A DNA stretch of 11,977 nt from Planctomycetota bacterium (lineage in GTDB: Bacteria > Planctomycetota > Phycisphaerae > FEN-1346 > JAACEH01): assembly GCA_016935955.1 (NCBI GenBank), contig JAFGPY010000132.1, positions 1-11,977 on the forward strand, read 5' to 3'. Below the pieces are notes generated by a model. It did not search any database. It was not told the DNA's origin and saw only the letters and a list, made by a program, of their open reading frames with translations. Below, in pieces: positions 6,818-11,977 of the stretch. Numbering within the stretch: position 1 is the stretch's first letter; every line of letters begins with the position of its first letter. The position numbers and the translations under genes were made by a program.

Positions 6818-8045
6818 CGACATCGCTCTGAGCGTCACGCACAACCCTCGGGTTCTCGACGCCAGCCTGACTCCTCTGGCTGAAAGCGAGATGCGGTCCG
6901 CCGGTGTCACCGAGTACGGCATTGCCGTCATGGCCCCCAAGGCGCGGCACTTCAGCCTCGTCCTGGAGAACGTCTCGCGGCTGCACGCCAACCTGATCAA
7001 GCAGCACGTGCTCTCGCTGGGCGCCGAGGCCGCCGTCCACAAGCACATTCCCACCGAACAGGTCGACGTTACCACGCTCCTGCTGACGGGGACCGACGCC
7101 CAGTTGCGGCGTCTGGCCGGCAAGTTGCGCGATCAGCCGTTCGGCCTGCCCGCCGTCGGCGACCTGGTGCTGCGGACCGTAGCCGGTTACCGTTGCCGGT
7201 CGTGGACGATCCGCTGCGGCTCCGGGTCGGTCGAACTCGGTCCGAAGCCGGTGATCATGGGCATCCTGAACGTCACGCCCGACAGTTTCAGCGACGGAGG
7301 CCAATGGCAGGACGCCGGCTGCGCCGTCGATCACGCCCTGGCCATGCAGGCCGCCGGGGCCGCGATGATCGACGTGGGCGGCGAATCGACCCGCCCCGGG
7401 GCCGACGCGGTTCCCGCGGACGAGGAGATTCGCCGGACCGTCCCGGTCGTCGCCGCCCTTCGCCGGCAGAGCGACGTGCTGATCAGCATCGACACGCACA
7501 AGGCCCGGGTGGCTGTGGCCGCCCTGGACGCGGGAGCCGACATCGTCAACGACATTTCGGCCCTGTCGGACGCCGAGATGCCCGCCCTGCTGGCCGACCG
7601 CGGTTGCCCGGTGGTGCTCATGCACATGCAGGGCCGTCCCCAGACCATGCAACAGAACCCGACCTACGAGCACGTCGTGGCCGACGTGTGTCGCCGGTTG
7701 CGGCAGGCCCTGCAACGGGCCGCCGAGGCCGGGGTCGATCTCGGCCAGACGATCGTCGATCCGGGCATCGGCTTCGGCAAGACGGCCGAACATAACCTGG
7801 CCCTGCTGGGCCGGCTGAAGGAATTGCGGAGCCTGGGCCGGCCGATCCTGGTCGGCACGAGTCGAAAGTCCTTTATCGGAAAGATTCTTGACGCGGAAGT
7901 CGATAATCGGCTAATGGGAAGCGTGGCCACGTGCGTCTGGGCCCGGGCCCAGGGCGCCGCGATGTTCCGCATCCACGACGTGGCCGAGACGGCGGCCGCG
8001 CTCCAGATCATCGCCGCCATACAGTCTGCGGAAGACACCGACTGA
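6807..8045 (+). CDS. folP: Dihydropteroate synthase with N-terminal extension
   Basis: FolP condenses 6-hydroxymethyl-7,8-dihydropterin diphosphate with p-aminobenzoate to give dihydropteroate, the sulfonamide-sensitive step of folate synthesis. The TIM-barrel catalytic domain spans about 145-412: GILNVTPDSFSDGG (152-165), IDVGGESTRPGA from 188, SIDTHKA with D229, a VNDIS strand, VLMHMQG, DPGIGFGKT and the pABA-loop GTSRKSFIG with K354. About 145 residues precede it, including a block reading GIAVMAPKARHFSLVLEN, then LIKQHVLSLGAEAAV and KLRDQPFGLPAVGD. I recall similar extensions on FolP of some anaerobic Firmicutes; their function is not known to me. The 412-residue length compares with about 270-290 for typical FolP. 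ATG 6807 overlaps the ftsH end; GGAGAGGA at 6785-6792 lies 14 bases away, so translational coupling is likely. Confidence 0.93.
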   Translation: MAHDDIALSVTHNPRVLDASLTPLAESEMRSAGVTEYGIAVMAPKARHFSLVLENVSRLHANLIKQHVLSLGAEAAVHKHIPTEQVDVTTLLLTGTDAQLRRLAGKLRDQPFGLPAVGDLVLRTVAGYRCRSWTIRCGSGSVELGPKPVIMGILNVTPDSFSDGGQWQDAGCAVDHALAMQAAGAAMIDVGGESTRPGADAVPADEEIRRTVPVVAALRRQSDVLISIDTHKARVAVAALDAGADIVNDISALSDAEMPALLADRGCPVVLMHMQGRPQTMQQNPTYEHVVADVCRRLRQALQRAAEAGVDLGQTIVDPGIGFGKTAEHNLALLGRLKELRSLGRPILVGTSRKSFIGKILDAEVDNRLMGSVATCVWARAQGAAMFRIHDVAETAAALQIIAAIQSAEDTD

Positions 8046-8917
8046 TGGAAGCCATCAAAGCCTACGTCAACTATCGCATCGCCAACTTCTCGGCCATGGA
8101 CGTTGTTGAGTTCGTCCTTATCGGCCTCGTGATCTACAGCGTCTACCGGTTCCTGCGCGGCACGCGCGGAGCCCGCGTCTTCCGCGGATTCATCTTCCTG
8201 CTGATTTCGGCTTTCATCCTTGTTCAACTCCTGGCCAGCATCCTGAAGATGCAGCGCGTCCAGATCATCTACAACGTGCTGATCCAGTTCGCGGTCGTGG
8301 CGGCCGTCATCATCTTCCAGCCCGAGTTGCGCCGGGCCCTGATCCAGTTGGGCCAGAATCCGTTGTTCCGCATCTTCCTGCGCAAGCAAGGCATCGCCTT
8401 CATCGATATCCTGAGCCGGGCCATCGAGCAGCTCAGCCGCGACAAGATCGGGGCCATTGTGGCCATCGAGCGCGACACCGGGCTGCTCGGACTGGTCGAG
8501 AGCGGCACCATCCTGAACGCCGAGCTGACCCCGAACCTGCTGGTGACGATCTTCTGGCCGGGCTCGCCGCTGCACGACATGGGCGTCATCATCCGCCAGA
8601 ACCGCGTCGTGGCGGCCGGCTGCGAGTTTCCGCTGACCCAGAACCCGCCGCTCGGCCCGAAATACGGGGCGCGGCACCGCGCCGCCCTGGGCCTGTCGGA
8701 GGACAGCGACGCCGTGATTATCGTCGTCAGCGAGGAGACCGGCGAAGTCAGCATTGCCGTCGAGGGGCGGCTGATCGAGGACTTGTCCATGGCTCGCTTC
8801 CGTCGCGTGCTGACGCAGATGCTCGTGCGCGAACAGAGCGACGCCAACATCGCGAACGCCTTCGGCCTGACGTCCGGACGCACGGGCGACAAGTCGATCG
8901 ATGGGAAAGAGGAATAA
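8045..8917 (+). CDS. cdaA: Membrane diadenylate cyclase CdaA
   Basis: CdaA makes cyclic di-AMP from two ATP, a messenger controlling potassium and osmolyte balance and cell-wall homeostasis. The 290-residue protein has three N-terminal membrane helices (about 20-37, 46-67 and 74-92) and a DAC domain from about 95 to 265, the standard CdaA layout. The RHR motif (210-212) and SEETGEVSIAVEG (from 229) are intact. The catalytic DGA motif is altered: PLHD is followed by M179-G180, giving D178-Met-Gly where Asp-Gly-Ala is usual, and the residue before RHR is Ala, not the usual Thr. The metal-binding Asp remains, so activity is plausible but not certain. The ATG shares one base with the folP stop (TGATG), with only a weak GGAAG upstream, which points to translational coupling. 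The YbbR-domain gene next door is the expected regulator. Confidence 0.92.
   Translation: MEAIKAYVNYRIANFSAMDVVEFVLIGLVIYSVYRFLRGTRGARVFRGFIFLLISAFILVQLLASILKMQRVQIIYNVLIQFAVVAAVIIFQPELRRALIQLGQNPLFRIFLRKQGIAFIDILSRAIEQLSRDKIGAIVAIERDTGLLGLVESGTILNAELTPNLLVTIFWPGSPLHDMGVIIRQNRVVAAGCEFPLTQNPPLGPKYGARHRAALGLSEDSDAVIIVVSEETGEVSIAVEGRLIEDLSMARFRRVLTQMLVREQSDANIANAFGLTSGRTGDKSIDGKEE
8908..8913 (+). promoter_or_regulatory. Ribosome binding site for the YbbR-domain gene
   Basis: AGAGGA lies 11 bases before ATG 8925 and within the 3' end of cdaA. It is inside the longer reading that would start at ATG 8901, for which no site is seen, so it favours 8925. Confidence 0.45.
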
Positions 8918-8924
8918 CAGCGGC

Positions 8925-10001
8925 ATGCGAGTGCGCGAACACGTCAGCGGCTTGATCATCGTCCTGCTGGTGACCCTGGTGGTCTGGGTCGTGGCCGACC
9001 GCAGCGTGCTGCGCACCAGCCGCGAGATGACCGTGACGGTCAACGTGAGCGTGCTGGACAAGACGCGCTACCGGGCCTCGGTCGTCGAGCCGGCCGATCA
9101 GCAGATGAAGGTCCGCTTCCAGGGACCGGGCCGGGCCATCGACCAGTTGGAGTCGCGGCGGCAGCCACTGGCCTTCCAGTACACCCTGAGCGACGCCGAG
9201 TGCCAGGAGGCCACCCAAACCGGCTCGCTCGTGGTGCTGGCCCGCGAGGGCTTCCGCAACCAGGACCTGTCGCGGGAACACATCACGCTGGAGACCGCCG
9301 CTCCGCAGAAGGTGACCGTCCGGGTGGAGCAGGTGCGGCAGAAGAAGGTGCCGGTAGTGCTGCCGCCCGACCTGGCGGACATGCTGGCCGACGACTGGAC
9401 GGCCACTCCCGGCGAAGTGATTGCCGAACTGCCCGGAACGGTCTGGAGCGAGTTGGAGAAGAGCGGCGTGCAACTGGTCGCCTATCTCCAGATCAACACC
9501 AACACCGAAGCGGTGCTGGACCGGCAGGAGATTACGCAAACGGTCAACCTGACGCCGAGCATTCCCGATCCCGAGATGCGCATCCGTTTCGTGCCGCAGC
9601 AGGTCGAGGTCACCTTCCGCCTGACCAGGCCGCTGGCCAAGGAGAAGCTGGACCCGATCCCGATCCTGGTGGCCGGCCCGCTGGACAAACTGTCCAAGTA
9701 CGACGTGGTCCTGCTGGAATCGCCCGACGTGACGCTCATCGATGCCCGCGAGGCCGTGTTGAAGAACCTGCGCGTCACCGGGCCGGCCTCGGAGATCTCG
9801 TCCCTCGGGCCCGACGATGTCCAGGTCTTCCTGATTCTCAAGGAATCCGACAAGGCCAACACCACGACCCCCATCATCCGTTCGCCGGAGATTTTCTTCC
9901 GGTCCGGCCTGCACCTGAGACTCGACGAGGATTTCCCGCGACCGTCGGTCAACTTCAACCTTGTCGAACGCAACAAGGCCGGCGAACCGCCGTCCCCATA
10001 A
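8925..10001 (+). CDS. cdaR: YbbR-domain membrane protein, CdaR-like
   Basis: The product (358 residues) has a short basic N-terminus, one membrane helix (about 9-25) and a long extracytoplasmic region made largely of beta strands. YbbR-type signatures are visible twice: MKVRFQGPGRAIDQLESRRQ in the first part and LRVTGPASEISSLGPDDVQV at about 281-300; the middle copies are more diverged. In Firmicutes, CdaR binds CdaA through the membrane and modulates c-di-AMP synthesis. Adjacency to cdaA here supports the same pairing. An in-frame ATG at 8901 would add eight residues and overlap cdaA by 17 bases; 8925 is preferred for its Shine-Dalgarno site. Identity as a YbbR-domain protein is strong, its regulatory effect is inferred. 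Confidence 0.82.
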   Translation: MRVREHVSGLIIVLLVTLVVWVVADRSVLRTSREMTVTVNVSVLDKTRYRASVVEPADQQMKVRFQGPGRAIDQLESRRQPLAFQYTLSDAECQEATQTGSLVVLAREGFRNQDLSREHITLETAAPQKVTVRVEQVRQKKVPVVLPPDLADMLADDWTATPGEVIAELPGTVWSELEKSGVQLVAYLQINTNTEAVLDRQEITQTVNLTPSIPDPEMRIRFVPQQVEVTFRLTRPLAKEKLDPIPILVAGPLDKLSKYDVVLLESPDVTLIDAREAVLKNLRVTGPASEISSLGPDDVQVFLILKESDKANTTTPIIRSPEIFFRSGLHLRLDEDFPRPSVNFNLVERNKAGEPPSP

Positions 10002-10043
10002 CCGATTTCCCCGCAAGATCGCGAAGCCCTGCGGCAGTCACGC

Positions 10044-10072
10044 TTGACGCCGTCGCGCCTGTCTGGCAAACT
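10044..10072 (+). promoter_or_regulatory. Candidate sigma70-type promoter for proA
   Basis: TTGACG (10044-10049) differs from the -35 consensus at one base. Seventeen bases on is CAAACT (10067-10072), a poor -10 (three of six), but it is preceded by TG at 10064-10065, as in extended -10 promoters. It sits in the 106-base gap before proA, the only sizeable break after ftsH. The match could be chance. Confidence 0.35.
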
Positions 10073-10107
10073 AGCGTTCTGTCTCGACCTCTTTAGGAGC
10101 GCAGGCC

Positions 10108-11370
10108 ATGACCATGGACTATGCGGCCCAGGCCGAAGAGATGGCCCGCCGGGCACGACAGGCGGCGCGGTCGGTCGGCATCGCCGCCACACAACAGAAA
10201 GACGATGCCGTAAGGGCCATTGCCGCGGCGATTCGCGCCCAGGCCGGGTCGATCAAGGCCGAGAATGCCAAGGACCTTGATGCCGCCCGCAAAGCGGGCC
10301 TGTCGCCGGCGATGATCGATCGGCTGACCCTGACCGACAAGCGTATCGAGGCCATGGCCGTGGGGCTGGAAGAGATTGCCGCCCAGGAGGACCCCGTCGG
10401 CCAGGTCATCGAGGAGAGCGTCGGGCCGAGCGGCATCCAGTTACAGCGCGTTCGCGTGCCGATCGGCGTGATTTTCATCATTTTCGAGTCGCGCCCGAAC
10501 GTCACGATCGATGCCGCCGGGCTGTGCCTGAAGTCGGGCAACGCCTGCATCCTCCGCGGCGGCAAGGAGGCGGCCTTCAGCAACGCCGCCCTCTACCGGA
10601 CGATCCGCGAAGGCCTGGTTGCGTCCGGCCTGCCGGAAACGACGGTGCAACTCGTCGAGGTGGCCGACCACGCCTTCGTCGGAGCCCTGCTCCGCCAGGA
10701 CCGCTGGATCGATCTGGTGATTCCCCGCGGCGGCGAGCGGCTGATCCGGGCCGTCGTCGAGCAGTCCACCATTCCGGTCATCAAGCATTACAAGGGCGTC
10801 TGCCACGTTTACATCGACGAGTTCGCCGATCCGGCCATGGCCGCCGAGATCGCCCTGAACGCCAAGTGCCAGCGGCCGGGGGTCTGCAACGCGATGGAGA
10901 CGCTGCTGGTGCACAAGGCCCAAGCCGGGCAACCGCTGGTCGACCTGCTGGCCGCCATGGCCGCCAAGGGGGTCGAAATCCGCGGTTGCGCGCGAACCCA
11001 GGCCGTCTTCCCGGCCGCCAAGCCCGCCACCGAGGCCGACTGGGAGGCCGAGTATTTGGACTTAATTCTTGCGGTTCGGGTGGTCGATAGCCTAGAGGAC
11101 GCGATAGAGCATATCGCACGGTATGGGTCTGCCCATACCGACGCCATCGTGACGGGCGATCGCGGCCGGGCCGAAGAATTCGTCCGCCGTGTCGACAGCG
11201 CAAGCGTCATGGTGAACGCGTCAACGCGGTTCAGCGACGGCGGCGAATATGGCCTCGGGGCGGAGGTCGGCATCTCGACCGACAAGTTGCACGCCCGCGG
11301 CCCGATGGGAGTCAGGGACCTGACCACCTACAAGTACGTGGTTCGCGGCAGCGGACAGGTCCGAGGCTAG
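10108..11370 (+). CDS. proA: Glutamate-5-semialdehyde dehydrogenase (gamma-glutamyl phosphate reductase)
   Basis: ProA reduces gamma-glutamyl phosphate to glutamate-5-semialdehyde with NADPH, the second step of proline synthesis. The 420-residue length is standard. Signatures include VPIGVIFIIFESRPNV (FESRPNV at 126-132), SGNACILRGGKEA, the catalytic cysteine C260 in QRPGVCNAMETLLVHK, and the C-terminal GEYGLGAEVGISTDKLHARG. The start ATG 10108 follows AGGAG at 10095-10099 with an eight-base gap; a second ATG two codons later is less likely. proB, which makes the substrate, is not in the window. The gene is separated from the c-di-AMP block by 106 bases and is followed 32 bases later by fliM, so the two may share a transcript without any functional link. 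Confidence 0.96.
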   Translation: MTMDYAAQAEEMARRARQAARSVGIAATQQKDDAVRAIAAAIRAQAGSIKAENAKDLDAARKAGLSPAMIDRLTLTDKRIEAMAVGLEEIAAQEDPVGQVIEESVGPSGIQLQRVRVPIGVIFIIFESRPNVTIDAAGLCLKSGNACILRGGKEAAFSNAALYRTIREGLVASGLPETTVQLVEVADHAFVGALLRQDRWIDLVIPRGGERLIRAVVEQSTIPVIKHYKGVCHVYIDEFADPAMAAEIALNAKCQRPGVCNAMETLLVHKAQAGQPLVDLLAAMAAKGVEIRGCARTQAVFPAAKPATEADWEAEYLDLILAVRVVDSLEDAIEHIARYGSAHTDAIVTGDRGRAEEFVRRVDSASVMVNASTRFSDGGEYGLGAEVGISTDKLHARGPMGVRDLTTYKYVVRGSGQVRG

Positions 11371-11402
11371 TCGCGTGTTGGTTCCGATAGGAGCGCATAA
11401 GG

Positions 11403-11977
11403 GTGCCCCAGATTCTCGATCAAAGCGAGATTGATGCCCTGTTGTCGGCGGTCGACGAAGGCGCCCTGGGCGGCGAGGCCGATGCGACCATGCCCGCCTC
11501 GGGCAACAAGCCGACCATGCCGGCGCGCGACGCACAGATCCGCCCCTACGATTTCAAGCGACCGGAGCGCGTCAGCAAAGAGCAGATGCGCAGCTTGGAG
11601 TCGCTGCACGAGACCTTCAGCCGCAACTTCGGCGCCAGCCTGTCGGGCTACCTGCGGACAATCGTCGAGGTCAACATCATCTCGATTGAGCAGATGACCT
11701 ACTCGGAGTTCCTGCAACTGCTGCCGAACCCGACGTGCATGCACCTGCTCAGTTGCCGGCCGCTCGACGGGAACATGATCCTGGAGATCAACCCGCTGAT
11801 CATCTTCCCGATCATCGACCGTCTGCTCGGCGGCGGCAACGATACGGCGTTCATCCCCGACCGGGCCCTGACGGCCATCGAGACGACGCTGGTCGATTGC
11901 ATCATCCAGCGGGCCATGACCACGCTGCGCGAGGCCTGGACGCCGATCACCGAGATCGAGTTCAAGGCCGTCCGCAA
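11403..11977 (+). CDS. fliM: Flagellar motor switch protein FliM (5' part)
   Basis: FliM forms part of the C-ring at the base of the flagellum, binds phosphorylated CheY and sets the direction of rotation. The window holds 191 codons, about half to two thirds of a normal FliM, and the frame is still open at the edge. Visible parts are the CheY-binding N-terminal peptide (ILDQSEIDALLSAVDEG), a variable linker to about residue 45, then the middle CheC-like domain from IRPYDFKRPERVSKEQM onward with the GGG loop at 143-145 (DRLLGGGND). The start is GTG 11403 with AGGAG at 11389-11393, nine bases upstream. The C-terminal FliN-like domain lies outside. It implies a flagellated, probably chemotactic cell. 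Confidence 0.95.
   Translation, partial: MPQILDQSEIDALLSAVDEGALGGEADATMPASGNKPTMPARDAQIRPYDFKRPERVSKEQMRSLESLHETFSRNFGASLSGYLRTIVEVNIISIEQMTYSEFLQLLPNPTCMHLLSCRPLDGNMILEINPLIIFPIIDRLLGGGNDTAFIPDRALTAIETTLVDCIIQRAMTTLREAWTPITEIEFKAVR

Noticed and set aside
10011..10034. CCGCA/TGCGG inverted repeat after the YbbR-domain gene as a terminator
   Set aside because: The stem is only 5 bp with a 14-base loop and no T-run.
1..11977. tRNA, rRNA, CRISPR, transposase, phage or known riboswitch sequences
   Set aside because: I looked and saw none; in particular no c-di-AMP riboswitch is evident in the gaps at 4599-4714 or 10002-10107.

Overview
The window is GC-rich and carries ten protein genes, all on the + strand, packed with short gaps or overlaps; the last is cut by the window edge. 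Two genes are outer-membrane assembly types (a BamD-like repeat protein and an LptE-type lipoprotein), so the cell is diderm, and fliM implies a flagellum. The LptE type, the Pro/Glu/Thr-rich BamD-like protein, the long dihydropteroate synthase and the palindromic intergenic DNA together suggest a planctomycete, perhaps a Phycisphaerae-like lineage. That placement is an inference from protein flavour, not a proven identification.

Layout. 1-206 is a non-coding leader rich in inverted repeats, including a repetitive-palindrome-like double hairpin at 120-179. 207-4598 holds four genes: a CBS-domain HlyC/CorC membrane protein, recO, a secreted BamD-like protein with a long low-complexity linker, and lptE. 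After a 116-base gap, 4715-10001 is a tightly coupled block of ftsH, folP, cdaA and a YbbR-domain (cdaR-like) gene; three of its junctions overlap or nearly touch. After a 106-base gap with a candidate promoter comes proA (10108-11370), then the 5' part of fliM (11403 onward).

Functionally the window combines envelope biogenesis and quality control (BamD-like, LptE, FtsH), DNA repair (RecO), folate synthesis (FolP), cyclic di-AMP signalling (CdaA with its likely membrane partner YbbR/CdaR), proline synthesis (ProA) and motility (FliM). The block ftsH-folP-cdaA-cdaR reads like a merger of two known neighbourhoods, ftsH-folP-glmM of enterobacteria and cdaA-cdaR-glmM of Firmicutes, but with no glmM directly after it.

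Most of the window is recognisable core biology, and I see no phage, transposase, CRISPR or defence genes. The points most worth a second look are the structured leader, the altered DGA motif in the diadenylate cyclase, the N-terminal domain of FolP, the duplicated FRDG(K/R)WV motif in the BamD-like protein, the degenerate membrane domain of the HlyC/CorC protein and the merged gene order.
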